From contig NZ_CP053711.1 in NCBI RefSeq assembly GCF_013201075.1, forward strand, positions 62,001-126,000: a stretch of DNA of 64,000 bases, in the 5' to 3' direction. The DNA comes from Lichenicola cladoniae (lineage in GTDB: Bacteria; Pseudomonadota; Alphaproteobacteria; Acetobacterales; Acetobacteraceae). Shown here piece after piece: positions 55,339 through 63,868 of this stretch (its first letter is position 1; every line of letters starts with the position of its first letter). The position numbers and the translations under genes are program-made. The notes under the pieces were generated by a model. The model was not told where the DNA came from and did no database searches. It saw only the letters and a list, made by a program, of their open reading frames with translations.

Positions 55339-56373
55339 TTGGTGCACCACATGAGAGGGCCCCCGATGGTGTCGCTGAACGGATCAAGCGCGCTCATATG
55401 GGATGCCGAACGCCTGCGCATCGCGAACGATGCGGCCGGGATCGCGCTATGGTCCTGGAATGTGGATACCGACGAGATCGCCCTCGACGAACGCGCGCAT
55501 GGCCTATGGGCGGTGCCGAAAGTCGAGCGGGCTGTGACCTTCGAGGCTCTGTCCGCGAAGATCCATCCAGAGGATCTCGGCCGGGTCAGGGAGGCATTTA
55601 CCAAAACCCGGGCGATGGTTGGGCCATACGAGATCGACTTCCGCATCCTCCACGATGAGGATGTGGTGCGATGGATCTCGGCGCGCGGCGAAAGCGGGGA
55701 TACCGGCATGGTCGACCGGGTCATGTTCGGCATCTTCATGGACGTCACAGACCGCAAGCAGGTCGAGGAGTCCCGGGAGATCTTGGCGGGCGAGATGAGC
55801 CATCGGGTCAAGAACCTGTTCGCCTTGGCATCCGCTGTCACCGGGATGGCCGCACGCTCGGCGGCAACGACCACGGAGATGGCCGAGGATCTGACGCTTC
55901 GGCTGACCGCCCTGGGACGTGCGCATGACCTCGTCCGTCCCGTTCCCGGGGAGGAAAGGAAGGCGCTCCTGGGCGATCTACTGTATGTCCTTCTGGCGTC
56001 CTACAACCATCGAGGCGGCGTCGGCGAGCGGATCACCGTCACGGTGCCCGAAGTCCGCGTCGGCGAGACCACGGCCACGACGTTGGCCCTGGTGGTGCAC
56101 GAACTGGCCACCAACTCGGTCAAATACGGCGTGCTGTCAGAAGCCCACGGGACATTGGACGTGTCCTGTACCGCCCACGATGACGATGTGATCATGCTCT
56201 GGACGGAACGAGGCGGGCCGCCTGTCAGCGTCCCTCATGGACCCGAAGGATTCGGATCGAGACTGATCAGCCGGAGCGTCTGCGGTCAGCTTGGCGGCTC
56301 TATCGGCTTCGACTGGCCCGTCGAGGGGGTGGTCGTGACGCTGCGCATGAGCAAAGCCCGGTTGGCGAGATGA
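55339..56373 (+). CDS. HWE-family histidine kinase with a PAS domain
   Basis: 344 residues, soluble. PAS at about 18-145 (IANDAAGIALWSWNVDTDEI, IHPEDLGRV, FGIFMDVTDRKQVEE). HWE kinase core: H-box GEMSHRVKNLFALASAV, N-box ALVVHELATNSVKYG, the WTERGGPPV motif that names the family, and GFGSRLISRSVCGQLGG. ATG 55351 is an alternative start. Convergent with the receiver gene at 56381, 7 bp apart, so they are a likely pair. Signal unknown. Confidence 0.92.
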   Translation: MVHHMRGPPMVSLNGSSALIWDAERLRIANDAAGIALWSWNVDTDEIALDERAHGLWAVPKVERAVTFEALSAKIHPEDLGRVREAFTKTRAMVGPYEIDFRILHDEDVVRWISARGESGDTGMVDRVMFGIFMDVTDRKQVEESREILAGEMSHRVKNLFALASAVTGMAARSAATTTEMAEDLTLRLTALGRAHDLVRPVPGEERKALLGDLLYVLLASYNHRGGVGERITVTVPEVRVGETTATTLALVVHELATNSVKYGVLSEAHGTLDVSCTAHDDDVIMLWTERGGPPVSVPHGPEGFGSRLISRSVCGQLGGSIGFDWPVEGVVVTLRMSKARLAR

Positions 56374-56380
56374 ACCCGGC

Positions 56381-56752
56381 TCAAGGCAATGTGGTCAGGC
56401 GCCTGACAGCGTCCATGAGATCGACCAGACTATAGGGCTTGCCGATGTAAATCGCGGCTGGGTCGAGTATCGCCAGACGCGGCATATGGTTTGGTTCGTA
56501 GGCAGACGCGACAATCACGGGGATCCTGGGGTGAAGTCGTCGGGCATGAACGGCGACGTCGATGCCGTCCCGTGACCCGGGCATATGAACGTCGGTCACG
56601 ACGATATCGAAGGTCTCGCCGGCCTCGAGCAACCTGACGGGTTCGTCGCCGTCCCAAGCATCCACGACGTCAAATCCCTCATCCCGCAGGCTCTCGGCCG
56701 TCATCATCCGAATGAGGCCCTCGTCTTCGGCAAACAGGATCCTGATTGCCAT
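56381..56752 (-). CDS. Single-domain response regulator (CheY-like)
   Basis: 123 residues, receiver only. Acidic pair in FAEDEGLIRMM, phospho-acceptor Asp in IVVTDVHMPGS, switch Ser in IVASAYEPNH and Lys in IGKPYSLVDL. Single-domain receivers beside HWE kinases often act as phosphate sinks or relay partners. No DNA-binding domain, so output must go through another protein. ATG 56755 (Met-Met) is equally possible. Confidence 0.92.
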   Translation of the reverse strand: MAIRILFAEDEGLIRMMTAESLRDEGFDVVDAWDGDEPVRLLEAGETFDIVVTDVHMPGSRDGIDVAVHARRLHPRIPVIVASAYEPNHMPRLAILDPAAIYIGKPYSLVDLMDAVRRLTTLP

Positions 56753-56787
56753 CACGCGGTCTCACAACACATTGAAAAGCCGTAATA

Positions 56788-57959
56788 CCAAGGCTCTGAT
56801 ACCGTGACTCCTGGGGGATTCCCGAGGTGGGCATAATCTGATTCGCTCTGGCGAACCTGGAGGTTTGCCATGCCAATCCCGCTCCGGAGCGACTTCACTG
56901 CAGCGCACGTGCGGGCCGCTGCCAGAAAGACGAAAGATGGCCCGCAGGCACGGCGTCTGCTGGCGGTGGCCACGATCTATGACGGCGGCACCCGAGGCGA
57001 GGCAGCCAAGGTCGGGGGGGTGACCCTACAGATCGTGCGGGAGTGGGTGCTGAAGTTCAACGCCGACGGACCGACAGGCTTGATCGACCGCAAGGCACCC
57101 GGCCAGCCGTCCAGGCTCGATGCTGAGCATCGGGCGGCCCTTGTTGGCCAGATCGAGAGTGGTCCCATTCCCGCCATCCACGGCGTGGTGCGATGGCGTG
57201 TCATCGACCTCTGCCAGTGGTTGTTCGAGGAATACCGCGTGCCTATCGCCAAGCAGACGCTTAGCCGGGAGTTGCGGAAGATGGGCTATCGCAAGCTGTC
57301 GGCGCGCCCGCGTCATCACGCTCAGGCGGAGGGTGCGATCGAGGCTTTTAAAAAAGTCTCCGCGCCCGTCTGGACCAAGTCGCGCACGAAAAGGGTGTCG
57401 CGCGCTCCGACATAGAACTCTGGTTCGCGGATGGTCGAGCGCAGGTGACGCTCGACCGGATCGGCCAGAAAAACAAGATCACCCGGCGATGGGCCCGGCG
57501 CGGCACACGACCCGTCGCTCCACAGGATCAGCGCACCGCCTCAACCTACATCTTCGGCGCAATCTGCCCACAGGAAGGTAAAGCGGCCGGACTGATCCTG
57601 CCCTGGTGCAATACCGATGCAATGACCCTGCATCTGGCTGAGATCGCCATCGCCGTGGCGCCCGGGGCTCATGCAGTCCTGCTGGTTGACCAGGCCGGAT
57701 GGCACTTGTCGCCCAAGCTCATCATCCCGCCCAACATCACCCTCGTGCCGCTACCGCCCAAGTGCCCGGAGCTGAACCCGACAGAAAACATCTGGCAGTT
57801 CACGCGCGACAACTGGCTCTCGAACCGGATCTTCCGCTCCGGGGAAGACGTCGTCGCGCACTGTGTCGATGCCTGGAACAAGCTCGTCGATCAACCGTGG
57901 CGCATCATGTCCATCGGCTTGCGAGACTGGGCGAAGGGGCTCTGATCAGGGAGACTTGG
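56788..57959 (+). mobile_element. IS630-family element
   Basis: Inverted ends CCAAGGCTCTGAT at 56788 and CCAAGTCTCCCTGAT on the complement from 57959, flanked by the TA duplication typical of IS630/Tc1 (56786-56787, 57960-57961). 1172 bp. One transposase coded in two overlapping frames. Confidence 0.92.
56870..57945 (+). CDS. IS630-family transposase, two frames joined by a -1 shift
   Basis: The first frame (56870-57415) has HTHs: GTRGEAAKVGGVTLQIVREW and a PAIHGVVRWRV segment. The second, -1, frame carries the DDE part: SDIELWFADG, GQKNKITRRWARRGTRP, Asp in AVLLVDQAGWHLS and Glu in CPELNPTENIWQF. The switch fits the TTTTAAAAAAG run at 57348-57358, giving Phe-Lys-Lys-Ser-Leu-Arg-Ala-Arg-Leu. 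IS630 elements are known to use such programmed shifts, so this may be functional. About 8 extra residues lie between FADG and GQKNK compared with the usual spacing. Confidence 0.82.
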
Positions 57960-57961
57960 TA

Positions 57962-58601
57962 TAAGACCTAGTTCAAGGCTTTTGTTGCATTCGAGGTCGG
58001 TCACGATGGCGCGTCGCGCATCTTTCGTGCGGATCAGGCGTCCAACTGCTTGGCAACGCGGAGTACGACATCGCTCTCGGCCGCCTTGATCTGAATTACG
58101 CGATTCACGATCACGCTGCTGTGGAACCTGCTAAGGCTAGATGATCGTTGCCTCGTGCCTCTCCGGGTTCAAGGCGGTAGCGACTGAGGAGCAAGACGCT
58201 CTCCGCCTTGCCCACAGGGGTAGCGCGATGATTGACGATCTGGATTTCATCGAAGCGATCGTTTGCCGGTCCGGCCAGAGCATCACGCAATCTCAACATC
58301 GGCTCGAGGCTCGGTCGGTCACGAGGTCCGAGACGATCGAAGTGATGGCCGCGGCGAGACATCGGATCAAGCTTTTCAAACTGGTGCTCATCCCGGGACG
58401 CGAGATCTATCGAGCCTAACCCTTGCCGCGTCGGAACGCCGACTAGCCGTTGCTGCCTTAGCGGGCTCGCTAGCCCCCGGCAGGTCAGGTCAGGAGCTCC
58501 TTGCGAAAGGAGAGGTCGATCTTTTGGTATGTTGTAGCGCATGCAGTGGCCATTGGCTTGTCCCGGAGGCGCAGTGCGTCCGGGTGGTGATCGTTTTACC
58601 T
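57962..58601. other. Region without a confident gene
   Basis: About 640 bases. Open frames exist on both strands (for example 58141-58419 plus), but none shows a family motif, and their composition is that of chance frames in GC-rich DNA. A short plus frame near 58040-58140 (LLGNAEYDIALGRLDLNYAI) looks protein-like and could be the tail of a lost gene. Confidence 0.4.
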
Positions 58602-59015
58602 TCAGACCTGGGCACTGTCCTTCGCATCGTAACCTGCGCGCGCACGACGGATTTCGGCATGATGACCGTTTGCGCATATCAGCACGCCATGCAGAGGGTC
58701 GAGGAAGGAATGGCCCAGGTCGGTGATACGATATTCGACGCTCGGGAGCTTCGTAGCAAAGACATGCCGCGAGACGAAACCGTCCCGCTCCAGATCCCGT
58801 AACGTCTCTGTCAGCATCCGTTTGGAAATATGCGGAATAGCACGGCGCAACGCGCCGAAGCGGTGGGCGGCGGATCCGAGGCAGAGCAGGATCAGCGTGC
58901 TCCACTTGCCCCCGAGATGCACCAGAACGTCTCGAATCGGGCATTCCGCCGGGTCCCTAGTGGCGATCAATGCAATATCGAACGGCCCATCCGCTGTGGT
59001 CGGTCGCAACGTCAT
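58602..59015 (-). CDS. HxlR-family transcriptional regulator
   Basis: 137 residues. [20 protein letters not shown] is the family's N-terminal signature with the redox-prone Cys. The winged helix follows: [34 protein letters not shown] and [18 protein letters not shown]. HxlR proteins repress adjacent quinone/azo reductase genes and respond to electrophiles through that Cys. Divergent from the NmrA-type gene at 59121, its obvious target. Confidence 0.92.
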   Translation of the reverse strand: MTLRPTTADGPFDIALIATRDPAECPIRDVLVHLGGKWSTLILLCLGSAAHRFGALRRAIPHISKRMLTETLRDLERDGFVSRHVFATKLPSVEYRITDLGHSFLDPLHGVLICANGHHAEIRRARAGYDAKDSAQV

Positions 59016-59038
59016 GACGGGGAACCTCCAAGTAACCG

Positions 59039-59054
59039 GGCAGGAAAACCTGCC
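59039..59054. promoter_or_regulatory. Candidate HxlR operator
   Basis: Perfect palindrome GGCAGG-AAAA-CCTGCC, 23 bp upstream of the HxlR start and 66 bp upstream of the target start, with CAAG/CTTG flanks. Position and symmetry fit an operator for the divergent pair; inference only. Confidence 0.5.
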
Positions 59055-59120
59055 TCCTTGCGCATCAGGTCAGCGGTCTCAAAATGGCACCAGTCTTAAA
59101 TTGGCGCCAAAGGATCCCTG

Positions 59121-60023
59121 ATGACAAACGCTTCGGCTCCCTCCCTGCTTGTCACCGGTGCGGCGGGTCAGCTTGGCCAACTCACCGTCGAGAAGCTCTT
59201 AGCTTCCGGCACCGTAAACGTCGTCGCCGGAACGCGCGACCCGTCGAAGCTTCAGGCCCTCGTCGCGAGAGGGGTGGAGGTCCGCAAGGTCGATTTCGAT
59301 GAGCCCGCCTCACTCGGAGCGGCGTTCGCCGGTATACATCGCGCCTTGATCGTCTCGACAGACACGATCATGGAGCCAGGCCTCAGGCTGCGGCAGCACC
59401 TAGCCGCCGTGAACGCGGCCGTACGGGCCGGAGTGCAGCATATCGTATACACGTCGCTTCCGAACGCCGGGCCGGAATCTCCTGTCCCATTCGCGGCGGA
59501 CCATCGCGAAACGGAGCGGGCAATCGCCGAGAGTGGCGTCGCGTTCACGTTTTTGCGCAACAATTTCTACATGGAGAACACGTTCTTCATGGCCCGAGCT
59601 CTGGCGTCCGGACGGGTCTTCTCGTCGGCTGGTTCGGGACGATCGTCACATGTCTCGCGCGCGGACGTCGCCAGCACAGCCGCGGCCGTTCTGGCCTCCG
59701 GTATCCCGGGTGCCTTCGACGTTACCGGCCCGTCTTCCCATACGATCGATGAGCTGGTCGCTGCTCTCGCGCAGACCATCGGTCACCCCGTGGAGGTCAT
59801 TCACGTCTCGGATGATGAGTTGGGGCAGGGTATGATCAAGGCCGGCCTTTCGTCCGCCATGGCCGCAGCCCTGGTGTCTATGGACGTCGCTACGCGCCGA
59901 GGGCTGCAGGGCACCGTCACCGACGCCGTTCCGGCCTTGACCGGCCAGGCGGCCATGTCGCTCATACAATTCCTCGCCATCGATGCGCATCGTGCCGCCC
60001 TTACGGGCCCATCGCAGCACTAG
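59121..60023 (+). CDS. NAD(P)H-binding NmrA-type reductase (QorB-like)
   Basis: 300 residues. N-terminal Rossmann motif TGAAGQLGQLTVEKLLASG, then VDFDEPASLGAAFAG, HIVYTSLPNAG and FLRNNFYMENT, as in QorB-type quinone reductases and NmrA-like proteins. Predicted to reduce quinones or related electrophiles with NADPH in the cytoplasm, under control of the divergent HxlR. The last ~40 bases overlap the start of the next small frame. Confidence 0.9.
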   Translation: MTNASAPSLLVTGAAGQLGQLTVEKLLASGTVNVVAGTRDPSKLQALVARGVEVRKVDFDEPASLGAAFAGIHRALIVSTDTIMEPGLRLRQHLAAVNAAVRAGVQHIVYTSLPNAGPESPVPFAADHRETERAIAESGVAFTFLRNNFYMENTFFMARALASGRVFSSAGSGRSSHVSRADVASTAAAVLASGIPGAFDVTGPSSHTIDELVAALAQTIGHPVEVIHVSDDELGQGMIKAGLSSAMAAALVSMDVATRRGLQGTVTDAVPALTGQAAMSLIQFLAIDAHRAALTGPSQH

Positions 60024-60204
60024 CGACTTCACCGGCTGGCAGCTGATCGTGCGATGCGATGCCTGCCAGCGCACGGTCGAGATGGCGATCGCCGCGCTGC
60101 TCGTGCGGCGGCTCCGATGCCTGGGACGCGGAGCCGTGCCGACCATGGTGCGGGTTGAGCGAGGTAGTCCGCGCGCGGTGCTGATCGAGCCCGGTTCCTC
60201 CTGA
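59983..60204 (+). CDS. Small CxxC protein, possible zinc-ribbon relic
   Basis: 73 codons. GWQLIVRCDACQRTVEMAIA contains a CxxC. The following LLVRRLRCLGRG keeps one more Cys where a second CxxC is expected, and the C-terminus reads PRAVLIEPGSS. The pattern parallels the protein at 35816-36088. Overlap with the upstream gene and the missing Cys make it doubtful as a working gene. Confidence 0.35.
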   Translation: MRIVPPLRAHRSTSDFTGWQLIVRCDACQRTVEMAIAALLVRRLRCLGRGAVPTMVRVERGSPRAVLIEPGSS

Positions 60205-60400
60205 CAGTGAACCTAACGTCGCTGTCATCTCGTCCACAAAATCGGTGGATAAATCGGTGGGCAATCGGTGGATTGTCTACCGATCGACAGGCTCCCGAGC
60301 GTGAGTCCTCATACTGAGATAAATAGGCTGTCCAGGTTGAACGATAGACACGGTTGCCACTCGCAGTTGTGCACTGCAGGGCGCCAGTTAATTTCCCTCA

Positions 60401-61283
60401 GAACCCGTTTGGAAAATCATGGGTGAGCATTTCTGCGCAGTAGATTGCCGCTCATTCCGACGAAGATCATGGCCTTTGATACGTCGATCCGGCGTTCGTA
60501 ATCGCGCACGAGGCGACGCCAGCGGGTCATCCAGCCGAAGGTCCGCTCCACAACCCAACGACGCGGCTGCACCTCGAACTCCTTGGCGCCATCGCGACGA
60601 CGGATGATTTCGAGGACGAACTTAAGAAAGGCGGCCTTGTCCATCAACACGAGCCGGTCATAGGCCCCGTCGGCGAACAGGTGCTTGATCCACGGCCAGC
60701 GCTTGCGGATCGCATCCAGGATCATCTGTGCGCCGGCGCTGTTCGAAATGTCTGCCGTGGTCAGGTTTACCATCAGCAGGCGCCCGTCGGTATCGACGGC
60801 AATATGCCGCTTGCGGCCGACGATCCGCTTGCCAGCATCGTAACCTCTTGCCCTAGCGCCCGGCGCCTTGACCGACTGGCTGTCTATCACCGCCGCCGAG
60901 GGGCTGGCGTCACGTCCGGCCCGCTCGCGACCCAGCATCAGGTCGACATCATGAATAGTCTGGAACAGGAAACGTCGTGCCAACTCCCGGAACCAGCCAT
61001 AGACCGTGCGCCAGTGCCCGAAATGAACCGGCAGCATGCGCCAACCACAGCCCGACCGGCCCAGATACCGCACGGCATTGACGACTTCGCGGAACTCGAT
61101 CTCCCGCGGCCGCCCCTGCTGGCCGGGGACCGGCATCAACGGTGCGATCCGCTCCCATTCCTCATCCGTCAGGTCAGACGGTTAGCGCTTCGTGTGTCGG
61201 GCGATCCTGGCCATCCGGCCTCGTTGCTCTGCTGTCCACATCCAGAGCTTGAATCACACCAGAACCAATTATCAAACAGGCTC
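60401..61283 (-). mobile_element. IS5-family (IS427-like) element D
   Basis: Inverted ends GAACCCGTTTGGA at 60401 and GAGCCTGTTTGAT on the complement from 61283. Flanking triplets are TCA and TTA, not identical. 883 bp. It shares end and coding similarity with the IS5 element at 32106-32984. Confidence 0.85.
60417..61214 (-). pseudogene. IS5-family transposase with TAA at codon 11
   Basis: MARIARHTKR is followed by TAA (61182-61184), then PSDLTDEEWERIAPLMPVPG in the same frame. The intact homologue at 32169 reads Lys-Arg-Tyr-Pro there, so a Tyr codon became a stop. Downstream all is intact: Asp in AVIDSQSVKAPG, Asp in LFADGAYDRLVL and Glu in WVVERTFGWMTRWRRL. Restart at Met 61139 would lose the N-terminal 25 residues. 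Confidence 0.88.
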
Positions 61284-61299
61284 TTATATTAGACCACAT

Positions 61300-62520
61300 G
61301 TTCGCCTGAGACAGGGCGACCCGTCTCACAATATGCAGGTTGTCGAGGGTTGTGCTGGATCGTCCAGCGCAGAGCCTCATGCATAGGGAGACGGGTCTTG
61401 GAAAGCTTATCACCTACGTCGGGCTTGATGTTCACAAAGAGACAATCGCGGTGGCGCTTGCCGACGAGGGCAAGCGGGGAGACGTGCGTGAGCATGGCAC
61501 GATTTCCAATACCACTACCGCCTTTACAAAACTGGCGAACAGGCTTGCAAAGAATGGTCGTGAGCTGAAGTTCTATTATGAGGCCTGACCATGCGGTTAC
61601 GGTATCCAGCGCCAGCTGAGTGTTGCCGGGCACGAGTGCGTTGTCGTGGCACCCTCGCTGATCCCGATCAAGGCGGGCGACCGGATCAAGACGGACCGGC
61701 GGGACGCGATCAATCTTGCCAAGCTGCATCGGGCCGGCGAGCTGACGCCGGTCTGGATCCCCGATCAGGCGCATGAAGCTGTCCGCGATCTCGTGCGTGC
61801 CCGTCTGGCAGCTGTGCGCAGCTTACGTCAGGCTCGCCAGCAGTTGTCCGGGTTTCTTCTGCGCCACGGCCTGCATTATAGCCGCCCGACCTGGACGCTG
61901 ATGCACAGACGCTGGCTGGCGGAGCTGCGTTTCGAACAACCCGTGCGTTATCTGGTCCTGGAAGATTGTCTTGTCGTCATCGAAGCAGCGACGGCGCGGC
62001 GAGATCGTCTCGAGGCTCACATTCGGGCGGCATTGGCGGACTGGTCGCTCGGCCCGGTCGTGCGCGCCTTGCAGGCTCTGCGTGGCGTCGCCCTGGTGGC
62101 AGCGGCAACCTTGGTGGCCGAGCTTGGCGACATGACGCGCTTTACCAACCCGCGCCAGCTCATGGCCTACCTGGGTCTGGTGCCATCGGAACATTCGAGC
62201 GGCGGCAAACGGCGCCAGGGAGGGATAACCAAAGCGGGCAACGGTGCAGCACGACGGATGCTGATCGAGGCTGCATGGACCTACCGGTTCCCGGCCCGGA
62301 TCAGCCGGGATCTGCTGTTGCGGCAGGAAGGCGTGTCCGGGCCCATCCGCGAAACGGCGTGGAAGGCCCAGACCCGACTATGCGGGCGCTATCGCAAACT
62401 CTCTCATACCGGCAAGTCGGCAAAGATCGTGACCACGGCAATCGCACGTGAATTGAGTGGTTTTGTTTGGGCGATTGCCAAGCATGTCGAGGCTGCCGCC
62501 GCCTGATCTGTTTTATCTGA
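61300..62520 (+). mobile_element. IS110-family element C (ends approximate)
   Basis: One transposase gene (61379-62506) with ~80-95 bp of non-coding sequence upstream, directly next to IS5-D. IS110 ends have no strong inverted repeats and were not resolved. Confidence 0.6.
61379..62506 (+). pseudogene. IS110-family transposase with internal TGA
   Basis: Starts MHRETGLGKLITYVGLDVHK with the first acidic residue. At 61586-61588 a TGA stands for the Gly of the conserved YEAGPCGY motif. The frame continues PCGYGIQRQLSVAGHECVVV, KTDRRDAINLAKLHRAGELT, LRGVALVAAATLVAELGDMT and EHSSGGKRRQGGITKAGNGA with the C-terminal Ser. A single GGA-to-TGA change would explain the loss. Confidence 0.88.
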
Positions 62521-63061
62521 TTGAACACGACGGTAAGGAGAACAGCAGCACCTCGATGCATCCAAAGCTGGGCAGGGCTGGAGGCACGGTCACGGCCAGG
62601 AGAACCCTCGGAAACATCTACAGCCGGATTTTTGTCCGACGCTGGTTTTCTAGACAGAGGACGCTCCGCGACGTATCCCCGGTCCGGCGGTAACCAACCC
62701 GCGTATCAGAGCATGATCAACCGTCGTTTCATGATCGTGCCTCCTGCCTTACCCAGCTGCGGCTACGCTGAACAGCCTGTCATACGGGCGCAGATTTACC
62801 GTGCCTGCAGCTTGAAGTGGCGAACATGAGAGATGTTTAGTCCAAGTCTTGAAAGGCATACCTTTGGGCTATCTATTGCAGAGCGAATTAGCGGAGACGG
62901 CGGGGCAAATGCCTTCCCATCCATCTGGTTCTTACTAAAGTCAAAATCTGGATCTATCTCTCCCCCTCAGAGACTTATTCTAAAATCGGGACGAGTGGGA
63001 TTAGGTGCTGATATAAAGGCGTGGTAGGCACGGACTTGCGAAACGAAACGCTTCCGCCTGT
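62521..63061. other. Intergenic stretch without a recognisable gene
   Basis: About 540 bases. A plus frame at 62833-63027 (FGLSIAERISGDGGANAFPS) is protein-like in places but matches nothing I know and has no ribosome site. The second half is AT-richer and may hold the promoter of the response regulator gene. Confidence 0.35.
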
Positions 63062-63082
63062 TTGTGTCAGGAGGCCTGGATA

Positions 63083-63868
63083 ATGATGCGCCGCGCGACG
63101 GCGCGGAGGCAAAAGGTCCCGATGGCAAGCGGACGGCCAATTCTACTCGTGGATAATGACCAGATATTTCGAGAAGCGCTGGTTGAGCAGCTTCAATCTG
63201 AGGGTCAGTTTTTGGTTGAGCAGGCTAGTTCAATCTCGCAAGCGCGCGGTTTTCTCAACGAGTCGCCCCGGTACGACGCTCTAATTCTGGAGGTGGTACT
63301 GCCCGATGGAGACGGGTGCGACTTTTGTGCCAGTCAAAGGGATTCGGGGCGGCGCACGCCGGTCATCATATTGAGCGAATTGCGCGAGGAAGCCGATGTC
63401 GTTCGGGGTCTGAATGCCGGTGCCAATGACTACGTTACAAAGCCCTTGAGGATCGCAGAGCTACTTGCTCGTCTCCGAGCGCAAATCCGCATCTTTGAGA
63501 GCAATGAAAACGCGACCTTTAAAATTGGTCCGTATACATTCTGTCCAGCTGCAAAGCTGTTGCAGGAAACGAACGGTAATAGAAGTATTCGATTGACCGC
63601 GAAAGAAGCCAAAATGCTTAAGTTTCTGTATCGCCTCGGTGACAAGTTGGCCTCGCGGCAAGTTCTGCTGGCTGAGGTCTGGGGCTACAACGCTTCTATC
63701 CAAACAAATACGCTCGAGACGCATATCTACCGGCTGCGCAGAAAAATCGGTTCACACCCTGGAGGCGCTAACCTCCTCATTAGTGAAAGGGGCGGCTACC
63801 GTCTACATCGCGGGGACCTTGCAGAGACTTGGCGAGATAGCCCCCCGATAGGCCCCTACAATCCGTAA
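63083..63868 (+). CDS. OmpR-type response regulator with Glu at the phospho-acceptor site
   Basis: 261 residues. ATG 63083 has AGGAGG 8 nt upstream, better than the ATG at 63122. Receiver: PILLVDNDQIFREAL, then LILEVVLPDGDG, where families read LILDV, so the Asp is Glu; switch Ser in IILSELREEADVV and Lys in VTKPLRIAELLARL. The C-terminal winged helix is complete: IRLTAKEAKMLKFLYRLGDK, VWGYNASIQTNTLETHIYRL and RRKIGSHPGG. A Glu can mimic phospho-Asp, so the regulator may be constitutively on. No kinase gene is beside it in the window. Confidence 0.9.
   Translation: MMRRATARRQKVPMASGRPILLVDNDQIFREALVEQLQSEGQFLVEQASSISQARGFLNESPRYDALILEVVLPDGDGCDFCASQRDSGRRTPVIILSELREEADVVRGLNAGANDYVTKPLRIAELLARLRAQIRIFESNENATFKIGPYTFCPAAKLLQETNGNRSIRLTAKEAKMLKFLYRLGDKLASRQVLLAEVWGYNASIQTNTLETHIYRLRRKIGSHPGGANLLISERGGYRLHRGDLAETWRDSPPIGPYNP

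Noticed and set aside
58111-58944. Long minus frame over the region before and into the HxlR gene
   Set aside because: Overlaps the HxlR gene in another frame on the same strand, has no family motif and the composition of a GC-rich shadow.
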